In this document: positions 35,837 to 43,999 of the stretch, piece by piece
Position numbering within the stretch: position 1 is the stretch's first letter
Layout: every line of letters starts with the position of its first letter
DNA from: JBDWFY01 sp039976075
Lineage (GTDB): Bacteria; Pseudomonadota; Alphaproteobacteria; Rhizobiales; Stappiaceae
NCBI GenBank assembly: GCA_039976075.1
Contig: JBDWFY010000001.1
Coordinates: forward strand, 806,001 to 870,000
Direction of reading: 5' to 3'
Length of the DNA: 64,000 nt
Translations under genes and position numbers: made by a program
Notes under the pieces: generated by a model
What the model saw: only the letters and a program-made list of their open reading frames with translations
Databases searched by the model: none
Told to the model about the DNA's origin: nothing

Positions 35837-36021
35837 CGTTGTCATTATCGATGGTGCTCAATTAAACACCGAAGTGTGTCAGAGGTGACCGGTAACACTC
35901 CTATAAAACAAATCAGATTAAGGTGGCTCAATCAAAACTCTGTGCGCTGAAGCGTACTTTAGGCATTACAAAACAATAAGATAGAAAGTGTACGTCGAAG
36001 CGAAGACACGCAGGGTATTGG

Positions 36022-36861
36022 CTAACTATCTGAACTCTTGCCTTTAGCGGTGTCAGCAGTTTTAGCTCGGCTATAGCTATACCAGCTGCGCAAAGCGAAC
36101 GGCAGAGAGCCCAGATATAGCACAGCGCCCACTGTCAGCATCAAGAACGGATAGCTTACGACCAACGCAGCGATCAGAACCGTTAGAACAAACGTCGGCA
36201 GCACAAGATCTCGGCGAACACGCGCACCGATTTTTTTACCCGAATAGGAAGGTACCCGGCTGACCATCAGCAAACCGACACCTATTGTATAGGCCATCAC
36301 ACCGGGTGCGAATTCCGGCCAATGAGGAATGACCCCCAGGAACTCCAGATAGACAGGGAGCAAAACAGTAATGGCGCCCGCTGGAGCCGGAATCCCGATA
36401 AAGAAATTAACTTGCCAGGCCGGCTTATCCGGATCATCCAGCATGACATTAAACCGGGCCAGTCGAAGGGCGGCGCAGATTGCGAAAATCAGCACAGCGA
36501 TCCAACCCAGAGAATGCACTTCATTCAGCAGCCAAGCATAAAGAATTATTGCCGGTGCAACGCCGAAATTGACGAAATCCGCCAGCGAATCCAGTTCAGC
36601 TCCAAATCGGGAGGTACCTTTCAGAAATCGCGCGAGGCGACCATCCAGTGCATCCAGAATTGCGGCGAACACTATCGCCGCGATTGCCCAGTCCCAACGT
36701 TGCTCCATCGCCATTCGCATGGCCGTCAATCCGGCGCAAAGCGCAAGCAATGTCACGATATTCGGTAGAATCAACCGCATGGGCACACGGCGATATCGAC
36801 GTTTTCGACGTCGTTTGTCCTGTTTGTCGCCAGGCTCATATGGTGCAAACGGCGTATTCAA
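36022..36861 (-). CDS. pssA: Phosphatidylserine synthase
   Basis: A 279-residue CDP-alcohol phosphatidyltransferase that makes phosphatidylserine from CDP-diacylglycerol and serine. The signature D73-G-x2-A-R-x8-G-x3-D91-x3-D95 is complete, and about seven to eight hydrophobic segments follow a basic N-terminal extension (KRRRKRRYRR). The start is TTG at 36861 with GAGGA seven bases upstream; the basic N-terminus is also found in related Rhizobiales proteins. It lies downstream of psd, whose enzyme uses its product. Confidence 0.93.
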   Translation of the reverse strand: MNTPFAPYEPGDKQDKRRRKRRYRRVPMRLILPNIVTLLALCAGLTAMRMAMEQRWDWAIAAIVFAAILDALDGRLARFLKGTSRFGAELDSLADFVNFGVAPAIILYAWLLNEVHSLGWIAVLIFAICAALRLARFNVMLDDPDKPAWQVNFFIGIPAPAGAITVLLPVYLEFLGVIPHWPEFAPGVMAYTIGVGLLMVSRVPSYSGKKIGARVRRDLVLPTFVLTVLIAALVVSYPFLMLTVGAVLYLGSLPFALRSWYSYSRAKTADTAKGKSSDS

Positions 36862-36891
36862 TACAGATCCTCTGGCATGGCTTGAAACGAC

Positions 36892-36994
36892 CTAGGGCAA
36901 TTCTCGCAATCTTCGGAACGCATCAACTGCCGCAAGCCTTTGTTTTTGCCCGCATCCTTGTCGCATAGGTGTTTCAACCTCTTCGAATTTGATC
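36892..36994 (+). repeat. Dispersed intergenic repeat, copy B
   Basis: This stretch between pssA and psd begins CTAGGGCAATTCTCGCAATC and contains AAGCCTTTGTTTTTGCCCGC and AGGTGTTTCAACCT. It aligns along its whole length with the copy at 37718-37820. It resembles intergenic palindromic repeats of Hyphomicrobiales, which usually begin with CTAGAGCA. Confidence 0.7.
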
Positions 36995-37699
36995 CTAGCT
37001 TACGCGTGTCAGTCGCGCCGCGCCATTTTGGTGTTTCAAATCGGCGATGAGTGTTTCACCGGCGATCATGGTTTGCCCCAGGGACACGGAAACTTTGGTC
37101 TCAGCGGGCATATAAACATCGAGGCGGGATCCAAAGCGGATGAGGCCAAACCGGTCACCAATGCCAATAGTCTCCCCTTCCCGGACGAAACAAACTATCC
37201 TCCGAGCAACGAGCCCTGCTATCTGTACCACACCGATTGAGACGCCGGACGGATCGTCAATCACCAACCCGTTTCGCTCATTATCTTCACTGGCCTTGTC
37301 CAGGTCGGCATTGAGGAATTTACCAGCACGATAGGCGACCCGGTTGATCTTGCCTGCAACCGGTGCCCGGTTCACGTGGCAGTTGAAGACATTCATGAAA
37401 ACGGAGACCCGCATCAGCGGTTCAGAACCAAGATCGAGTTCTGCTGGAGGTCGCGCCGGGCCGATTTGGCTGACAATACCGTCAGCCGGAGACACGACCA
37501 ACCCCTCTGCAACGGGCGTAACGCGCGGGGGATCTCGGAAAAAGTAACAAATCCAGCCCGTTATGATCAACCCGATCCAGAAGAGGGGTGACCAGAACCA
37601 CCCGAGAATGATCGATGCAACACCGGCAATCGCGATAAAGGGCCAGCCTTCCCGGTGAATAGGAACCAGGGCTTTTTCGATACTTGCCACAATGCTCAT
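36995..37699 (-). CDS. psd: Phosphatidylserine decarboxylase
   Basis: A 234-residue short-form (PSD-A type) proenzyme that converts phosphatidylserine to phosphatidylethanolamine. An N-terminal membrane region (about 18-53) precedes the catalytic domain. The self-cleavage site is G190-S191 in IRFGSRLDVY, where the serine becomes the pyruvoyl group; FNCHVNRAP (105-113) is also conserved. It is upstream of pssA on the same strand with about 133 bases between them, which hold a dispersed repeat. A second copy of that repeat lies just before psd. Confidence 0.95.
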   Translation of the reverse strand: MSIVASIEKALVPIHREGWPFIAIAGVASIILGWFWSPLFWIGLIITGWICYFFRDPPRVTPVAEGLVVSPADGIVSQIGPARPPAELDLGSEPLMRVSVFMNVFNCHVNRAPVAGKINRVAYRAGKFLNADLDKASEDNERNGLVIDDPSGVSIGVVQIAGLVARRIVCFVREGETIGIGDRFGLIRFGSRLDVYMPAETKVSVSLGQTMIAGETLIADLKHQNGAARLTRVS

Positions 37700-37717
37700 A
37701 AATGCGCCCTCGTCCTT

Positions 37718-37820
37718 CTAGAGCACTTTTCACGATCGTTGGATCGAAAATTGCTCCAAGTCTTTGTTTTATCGCGTATTCTTATCATCAAGGTGTTTCA
37801 ACCTTTCCGGAGTACGCTTT
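37718..37820 (+). repeat. Dispersed intergenic repeat, copy A
   Basis: Begins CTAGAGCACTTTTCACGATC and contains GATCGAAAATTGCTC, AAGTCTTTGTTTTATCGCG and AGGTGTTTCAACCT. The first part is an imperfect hairpin (GAGCA...TTGCTC) and the later part has the small AGGT...ACCT hairpin. It matches copy B at 36892-36994, so the two copies flank psd. Confidence 0.75.
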
Positions 37821-37948
37821 TGAACCATCCCTGGCAGGCATTGCGTTTCGGCAACGCAAACGCATGGAAACTAGGGCCGCTTTTTCATCTGCTCGCAGAG
37901 TGAAATGCTGTTCTCTTGGTAATCGCATTTGAGACCGGCTGCAAGCAG

Positions 37949-39865
37949 TCAGCTTTCAACACCAACGGTTTCTGCTGTCGGACCACGTCGCACGATTCCA
38001 AACTGATCCGCCTCCTGTGCCGCCCGTAAGCGTTCTTCGGCTTCATCAGCTTCTCTCTGACGCGCCCACATGGAGGCATAAAGCCCCTCTTTCTCAAGAA
38101 GTTTCTGATGCGTGCCCCGCTCAACGACTTCTCCGGCCTCCAACACCAGGATCTGATCGGCATTGACGACGGTTGAAAGGCGATGCGCAATAACGACAGT
38201 CGTCCTGTCTTTGGAAACCTGATCAAGAGCGGCCTGAATTTCTCGCTCGGTATGGGTATCCAGCGCAGATGTCGCCTCATCCAGAATCAGGATTGGTGGT
38301 GCTTTCAATATGGTACGAGCAATGGCAACGCGCTGCTTTTCACCACCGGACAATTTTAATCCGCGTTCTCCGACCTCGGTCTCAAATCCTCGGGGCAGCG
38401 ATGCAATGAAGTCACCGATTTGAGCCATTTTTGCTGCCTCCTCGACATCCTGGTCCGACGCGGTAACACGACCATACCGAACGTTGTATCGGACGGTATC
38501 GTTGAACAGGACCGTATCCTGGGGCACCATGCCGATGGACTGCCGCAACGACTGCTGGGTAACCTCGCGGAGGTCTTGGCCATCGATCAGGATCTGACCG
38601 CTGGTAACGTCGTAGAACCGAAACAGAAGGCGGGAAATTGTCGATTTCCCGGCGCCGGACGGACCGACAATTGCAATGGATTGTCCGGCGGGTACGGTGA
38701 ACGATACACCTTTGAGAATAGCCCGATCCGGATCGTAGTTGAAAGCAACATTCCTGAATTCAATCGATCCGCCATCGACCTGGAGACGCGCCGCATCGGT
38801 TTTGTCCTGAATTTCCGCCGGAACATCCAGTATCGCGAACATGGCACCTATATCGGTCAGGCCCTGTCGAATTTCCCGGTAGAGAAAGCCAATGAAATTC
38901 AGCGGGATCGAAAGCTGCATCAACATCGCATTGATCATGACAAAGTCGCCGATTGACTGAGTTCCGTTCAACACAGCTTGCCCCGACAGAACCATGCAGA
39001 TGATCATTCCGATCGTGAATATCACTGTCTGGCCCATATTCAACCAGGCAAGTGACACCCATGTTTTAACTGCCGCCTTTTCATAAGAAGCCATTGCACC
39101 GTCGAAACGCTGCGCTTCCAGTTTCTCGTTGTTGAAGTATTTTACGGTTTCAAAATTAAGCAGCGAGTCAATCGCCTTGGAGTTGGCATCCGTGTCGGAG
39201 TCATTCATCTGCCGGCGGATCAAAATACGCCAGTTTGTGGCTTTCACGGTGAACCAGACGTAAAACCAGATCGAAATTGCAATAACGACAACATATACAA
39301 AGCCGAATTGATACCAGACGACCCCGGCCATCAACGCAAACTCGATGCCGGTTGGAATCGAGTTTAAAATCGTGAAACGAACAATCGATTCAATACCTTT
39401 GACGCCCCGTTCTATAATTCGGCTAAGCCCGCCGGTTCGGCGCTGGAGGTGAAAGCGAAGCGACAGATCGTGCAGATGGCCAAAGGTTTTGTCACCTAGT
39501 TGCCGAACGGCATTTTGACCGACCTGGGCAAACAGCGCATCGCGAAGTTGGTTGAACCCCATCATCATGATGCGACCCACCCCATAAGCGATCACCAGCA
39601 TGATCGGAACCGCCAGATAAGCCGGAACGCCGTCATCACCCTGTGCAGCTGGCCTTACCAGAGCATCGGTTGCCCACTTGTAGCTGTAGGGAACGAGCAC
39701 AGTTATGACCTTGGCGACAATCAATGCAAAAATGGACAGGACGACCCGCCTTCGCAGATCAGCGCGGTCATGAGGCCAGATGTAGGGCCACAAATTGATT
39801 ATTGTCTGCAAGGTCGAATTTTCATCGACACTGGCAGCTTTTTTCTGAGCTGACTTCTTGCTCAC
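37949..39865 (-). CDS. Atm1/HMT1-type ABC exporter
   Basis: A 638-residue half-transporter with a six-helix membrane domain (about 25-330) and an ATPase domain. Walker A is GPSGAGKST, the signature LSGGEKQRVAIARTIL and Walker B ILILDEATSALD. The membrane-domain pattern (NSIPTGIEFALM, NFETVKYFNNEK) is that of Atm1/HMT1 proteins, which export glutathione-linked compounds or metal complexes. The start is GTG at 39865: it shares one base with the arsR stop (TAGTG) and has AGAGGA just upstream, so translation is coupled to the regulator. The older ATG at 39922 lies inside arsR. Confidence 0.92.
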   Translation of the reverse strand: MSKKSAQKKAASVDENSTLQTIINLWPYIWPHDRADLRRRVVLSIFALIVAKVITVLVPYSYKWATDALVRPAAQGDDGVPAYLAVPIMLVIAYGVGRIMMMGFNQLRDALFAQVGQNAVRQLGDKTFGHLHDLSLRFHLQRRTGGLSRIIERGVKGIESIVRFTILNSIPTGIEFALMAGVVWYQFGFVYVVVIAISIWFYVWFTVKATNWRILIRRQMNDSDTDANSKAIDSLLNFETVKYFNNEKLEAQRFDGAMASYEKAAVKTWVSLAWLNMGQTVIFTIGMIICMVLSGQAVLNGTQSIGDFVMINAMLMQLSIPLNFIGFLYREIRQGLTDIGAMFAILDVPAEIQDKTDAARLQVDGGSIEFRNVAFNYDPDRAILKGVSFTVPAGQSIAIVGPSGAGKSTISRLLFRFYDVTSGQILIDGQDLREVTQQSLRQSIGMVPQDTVLFNDTVRYNVRYGRVTASDQDVEEAAKMAQIGDFIASLPRGFETEVGERGLKLSGGEKQRVAIARTILKAPPILILDEATSALDTHTEREIQAALDQVSKDRTTVVIAHRLSTVVNADQILVLEAGEVVERGTHQKLLEKEGLYASMWARQREADEAEERLRAAQEADQFGIVRRGPTAETVGVES

Positions 39866-40266
39866 TAATCCTCTTTCTTGCGCAAGGGCGCAGCTTCGTA
39901 ATCCTCGCCGCCTTCGCAGCATTTTCCGGATTCAGTAAAAATGTACGTCTCAAACAGTGCCATAGTGCTGTTGCGCATGGCTTCAAAATTAGCCTTGTTG
40001 AGCCGGTAGGAAGATCTACGACCGTCGGCATGACAATCGATGAGACCCGCCTCCTTGAGGACCTGGAGGTGTTGAGAGACAGTCGATTGCGCAAGCAGCA
40101 TACATCCGACCAGATCTCCGCAGCATGCACTGTCACAGGAGGCAAGTTTTTTCAGAATTTCAAGACGAACGGGGTGTCCCAGCGCTTTGAAGCGCAACGC
40201 AACGATACTGTCTGGTACTTTTGTCGAACCCACATCAGCACAGTCTGAGATTACAACTCTGTTCAT
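39865..40266 (-). CDS. ArsR/SmtB-family repressor
   Basis: A 133-residue winged-helix regulator. Recognition-helix region STVSQHLQVLKEAGLI is clear. Cysteines cluster at the position of the classic metal site (SCDSACCGDLV) and again near the C-terminus (SGKCCEGG), which suits sensing of a soft metal, metalloid or reactive sulfur species. ATG at 40266 is preferred to GTG at 40275. Its stop codon overlaps the Atm1-type exporter start, and a perfect palindrome lies 30 bases upstream, so it probably represses its own operon. Confidence 0.92.
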   Translation of the reverse strand: MNRVVISDCADVGSTKVPDSIVALRFKALGHPVRLEILKKLASCDSACCGDLVGCMLLAQSTVSQHLQVLKEAGLIDCHADGRRSSYRLNKANFEAMRNSTMALFETYIFTESGKCCEGGEDYEAAPLRKKED

Positions 40267-40295
40267 GCCTTCCACCGGTATAATCGCGGTATTTA

Positions 40296-40319
40296 ATTCA
40301 TCGTAATATTACGATGAAT
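40296..40319. promoter_or_regulatory. Perfect 24-bp palindrome, likely ArsR operator
   Basis: ATTCATCGTAAT followed immediately by its exact reverse complement. It sits 30 bases before the arsR start codon, where the promoter should be, and has the size and symmetry expected for an ArsR-dimer site. Confidence 0.8.
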
Positions 40320-40363
40320 ATCCGCTTGGAGGCATGATGGCAAGGAAGATCGCCAGCGTGACG

Positions 40364-41992
40364 TCAGTTTTTCCAGTTAAGGTCACGTTCCGGGGTCATA
40401 AATACCTGGCCGGGGAAAATCAGATTCGGATTCCTGATCTGCTCTTTGTTGGCCTGATAGATCGTTGTGTAGCGCAAGCCATCACCGTAAAGACGCCGTG
40501 AGATAGTCCATAAATTGTCACCCTTGCGGATGATAACATTTGGAAGGTCCGACACCTCGATCTGTGCACTTGCACCGGCCGCACCAGACCCTTGTGCCTG
40601 CTCAGCTGTCACGACAGGACGGAGAATAACCGAATCCGGCACTTTCTTGAAACTGACAACAGCGCGGGCCAGAACTTTCCCACTTCCTCCGTCAACAACA
40701 TCCGCCCGAACCTCATAGGTGCCGGGTCCGACGTCCTTTCGTGTCTCCAGGAGCCATCTGCTGTTACCTCCGGACCGAACCGATCCCACAAGGTCTTCGC
40801 CAAGATAGATCTGAACCTGCTCTCCGGCGGTTCCCTCACCAGCAACAAACAGTTTTCCCTTTTCAGTCTCAACCGCACTGACAGCAACCGAGTAGGATCC
40901 CGTCTGTATCGCTTCGCCTGTATTGGGGATCTCTTTTTCTTCGTCTGATGGTTGGCCTGCCACCTCACTCGCCGGTAGCTGATCAGTTTTGGCTTCTTCG
41001 GCCGGTGTCAGTTCAGCGACCTGCTGATCTGAGACGCCTTGAGTCTGTTCAGCCTGTTCGTTCTGTTCTGCCCCCTCACCTGTCGCTGCGCTTTGTGCAT
41101 CAAGTGGTGTCGGGGATGACGTTCCCTCTGTTGTTTTCACATTGTCACCCGCTGCGATCGGCGGCTGAAGTGCACCTCTACTTGTTTCTGTATCGACGCT
41201 TTGCTCAGATCCCTCCTGCTGCGAAGTAGATGTATCCACTGCCGCATTGGAGGACCCGCTCGGGATGTCAGAGCCGCCGGAAACTACAGTTTTCCCGGTA
41301 TTCAGCGAGGCGACTTTTTCTTCCTTTGTCGTGCTTTCTGCAGCATTGGCGGCCGTCTCGGGAAGCTGCAATACTTCCGACGGCGCACCTTCGCGGTTGA
41401 CTACAACCAGAACTTCTTCGTTGGCACTTTCGGGAATATGAACGGCAACCCGTTCATCAGAAACAACTTCATTGTCCGTTTCAGACGTTTTTGCAGAAAC
41501 GAGTACATCGTGGCTTCCCGGCTCCAGAGGACGTTCGACCACCACCGCCCATTCACCAGCCTCATTGGCCACGCCTTTGCCGCGAACTTCACCATTGGAA
41601 ATAATCGCGATTATAGCGCCGGGTTCTGATCGCCCGGCAACCAGTGTTTCCCCGGTCGGCTCGACGCGAACAATATCAAACTCCGGCTTTACAGGTTTAT
41701 CGCCTAAAGTTTCTGCAGCAGTTTCGGCTTCCTCTAAGGTATCAGACTTCTGGAGATCCACTGTAGGCTCACTTCCAGAGGCCGCCTCCGGCTCCTTGGT
41801 AACGACAGCAACACCTTGAGGCGGCTCTACCGCCGCCTTTTCGCTCTGCGCTGTGATTTCGGACGGGGATGTCATAAACCGATCTTTGACCGCCGTCCAA
41901 GCACCCAGGCTGTATCCAACGATCCCGAGAACCACCAGAAGAGCAAAGGCAATGCCTCCTGCAAGTCTGAAATCGGGCTTTGGCTGCGCCAT
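40364..41992 (-). CDS. LysM-domain membrane-anchored protein
   Basis: A 542-residue protein. One N-terminal helix (about 11-31) is followed by an Ig-like beta domain (about 105-165), a long Glu/Ser/Thr/Gln-rich disordered middle (about 195-360), a second Ig-like domain (about 370-440) and a C-terminal LysM domain (about 490-535; KGDNLWTISRRLYGDG). LysM binds peptidoglycan, so the protein probably spans from inner membrane to cell wall. This layout is common in Rhizobiales but has no firm function. AGGAG lies about 12 bases before the ATG. Confidence 0.88.
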   Translation of the reverse strand: MAQPKPDFRLAGGIAFALLVVLGIVGYSLGAWTAVKDRFMTSPSEITAQSEKAAVEPPQGVAVVTKEPEAASGSEPTVDLQKSDTLEEAETAAETLGDKPVKPEFDIVRVEPTGETLVAGRSEPGAIIAIISNGEVRGKGVANEAGEWAVVVERPLEPGSHDVLVSAKTSETDNEVVSDERVAVHIPESANEEVLVVVNREGAPSEVLQLPETAANAAESTTKEEKVASLNTGKTVVSGGSDIPSGSSNAAVDTSTSQQEGSEQSVDTETSRGALQPPIAAGDNVKTTEGTSSPTPLDAQSAATGEGAEQNEQAEQTQGVSDQQVAELTPAEEAKTDQLPASEVAGQPSDEEKEIPNTGEAIQTGSYSVAVSAVETEKGKLFVAGEGTAGEQVQIYLGEDLVGSVRSGGNSRWLLETRKDVGPGTYEVRADVVDGGSGKVLARAVVSFKKVPDSVILRPVVTAEQAQGSGAAGASAQIEVSDLPNVIIRKGDNLWTISRRLYGDGLRYTTIYQANKEQIRNPNLIFPGQVFMTPERDLNWKN

Positions 41993-42394
41993 TATTCAGT
42001 AGGCTCCTAACCTCTTTGTCTATCGTCTGTCGGGACGACATTGGATTGACGGCGTTGACACCGGCAAATCCGCAAGTCTTACAACTGGCTATACAGCTTT
42101 GTTGGACCGGGCAAGCACATGTGCCGCTAAACACCGTTTCTATTGGACGGTGTGGCCTGCTAACACAACGCTGGTGACCAAAATACTGCGACCGCAATCG
42201 CTATTACCAGAGATATTCGGGATCATAATTCTTTCCCGGATCGTAATCCCTTATATAGTGTCTTTTAAGGCACGATCCCAACTGCATCGCAGATGAATGG
42301 TTCAATAGCAACGTCCATTTTACAGGAATCGGTTGAAAATAGTACGTCTATGCCTGACATGATTAATTTTAGCCCCAATTGTCGATGAGGAAAT
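41993..42394. other. Divergent intergenic region
   Basis: About 400 bp between the LysM gene (minus) and the LOG gene (plus). No gene or clear regulatory element was identified. Confidence 0.3.
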
Positions 42395-43006
42395 ATGGCG
42401 AAGATACACTCAGTTTGTGTTTACTGCGGTTCGGGTCCGGGTAATGATCCGGTATACGCCGCCACTGCAGAAGCGCTCGGTCGCGAAATCGCCTCGCACA
42501 ACATCCGCCTCATATATGGTGGCGGATCTGTGGGCCTGATGGGGACTATCGCCCGATCCGTGCTTGATGCCGGAGGAAACGTTACGGGCATTATTCCTGA
42601 GTTCCTTGAAGAACGGGAAGTCATGCTTCGGCGGGTTACCGACCTGATCGTCACCAAAGATATGCATGAGCGCAAGAAGCTGATGTTCGACAAGGCAGAT
42701 GCTTTTGTCGCACTGCCAGGGGGAATCGGAACACTGGAGGAAGTGGTCGAAATGATGACCTGGGCTCAACTGGGTCAACACAAGAAGCCCATTTTGCTCG
42801 CCAATATCGACAGGTTTTGGGAGCCCCTGCAGCAGTTGCTCAATCACATGCGCGAAGAAGCTTTCATCCGTGAGGGGATGGAATTGTCCTATCTGGTGGA
42901 GAATGATGTTGAGAACATTGTTCCGCGCCTGATTGCCAGCGTAGCCGATGCGAGCCAGGATGCTCTTTCCGTCACGGGCGACTCTGAACCGTTCCGCCGA
43001 TTCTAA
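42395..43006 (+). CDS. LOG-family nucleotide phosphoribohydrolase
   Basis: A 203-residue Rossmann-fold protein of the TIGR00730/LOG family. The signature PGGIGTLEE is at 108-116 and the substrate region YGGGSVGLMG at 41-50. Members release the base from cytokinin riboside monophosphates or from AMP; the bacterial substrate is often unclear. The older annotation as lysine decarboxylase should not be used. GAGG lies five bases before the ATG. It is convergent with rarD. Confidence 0.92.
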   Translation: MAKIHSVCVYCGSGPGNDPVYAATAEALGREIASHNIRLIYGGGSVGLMGTIARSVLDAGGNVTGIIPEFLEEREVMLRRVTDLIVTKDMHERKKLMFDKADAFVALPGGIGTLEEVVEMMTWAQLGQHKKPILLANIDRFWEPLQQLLNHMREEAFIREGMELSYLVENDVENIVPRLIASVADASQDALSVTGDSEPFRRF

Positions 43007-43048
43007 TCAGCGAAACACCGTTTCGTTCCGGAGCTCCACCTTTGCGCT

Positions 43049-43999
43049 CTATGTCGCCGATGCCCCTGTTCGCATGGATCCGTAGGTGAACAATCCCAAC
43101 GAACACCAGATCAAGACAAATGTAATCAGCGTATTCATCTCGAGAGGCTCGCCGAATATCCATATTGCGACAAAGAAGTGAAGTGACGGCGCAAGATATT
43201 GCAGGACACCCAGAGTCGTCATGCGCAACCGTCGAGCACCAGCCGCAAACAGGATAAGCGGCAGTGACGTCACCGCGCCCAGTCCGATCAACAAGGGCCA
43301 CAGACTGGCCCCATATCCCAGATAGGGCCCGCCAGACCCTCCCGAGTAAATCAGATAAAACAAAGCGACCGGCAGAAGGACGAGTGTCTCAACGAAAAGC
43401 CCTGGCGATGCGCCCACAACAATCTGTTTTCGCAAATAGGCATAGAATGCAAATGAAACCGCAAGCAGCAAAGATATGAGCGGCAACTCGCCGATTGATA
43501 TTGTCTGCCAGCCCACGGCGACTGCTGCGATTGCAATTGCCAGTCCCTGAAGTGGCGTCTGACGCTCAGACAACAGGACCATACCAAAGGCAACATTAGC
43601 CAGGGGATTTATGAAATACCCAAGACTGACGGCCAGGACGCGCCCGGTTTCAACCGCGTAGACGAAGAAGTACCAGTTGAGAGAAATCGTCGCGGCAGAA
43701 AGCGTCAACATGGCAAGGTTGCGTTTGTTTTTGAACACGGCAAAGACTTCGTCCATCCGCCCTTTTACAAAGAGAAATACTCCCACGAAAAAAACCGACC
43801 ACACGATTCTATGAGCCACAACCTGGCCGGCATCCACATGGTCAAGCAATTTGAAATAGATCGGGACCATACCCCACAAGAAGTAAGCCGAAAGGGCGCA
43901 CATAAAGCCAAAGCGGAGATCAGCATCCTCTGCTGTCCGGTTACGTTGGTTCACAACAGGCGATTTCTGGTTGGCCGCTCCTTCAGGAGGCAGGCGCAT
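43049..43999 (-). CDS. rarD: RarD-type EamA-family permease
   Basis: A 316-residue inner-membrane protein with about ten hydrophobic segments and two EamA repeats, matching RarD (YFLWGMVPIYFKLLDHVDAGQVVAHR is the family start; key part YFLWGMVPIYFK). Substrate unknown; the chloramphenicol link is historical. The ATG at 43999 lies inside the 3' end of cimA, a 17-base overlap, and has no good ribosome-binding site, so it may depend on cimA translation or start further in. Confidence 0.87.
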   Translation of the reverse strand: MRLPPEGAANQKSPVVNQRNRTAEDADLRFGFMCALSAYFLWGMVPIYFKLLDHVDAGQVVAHRIVWSVFFVGVFLFVKGRMDEVFAVFKNKRNLAMLTLSAATISLNWYFFVYAVETGRVLAVSLGYFINPLANVAFGMVLLSERQTPLQGLAIAIAAVAVGWQTISIGELPLISLLLAVSFAFYAYLRKQIVVGASPGLFVETLVLLPVALFYLIYSGGSGGPYLGYGASLWPLLIGLGAVTSLPLILFAAGARRLRMTTLGVLQYLAPSLHFFVAIWIFGEPLEMNTLITFVLIWCSLGLFTYGSMRTGASAT

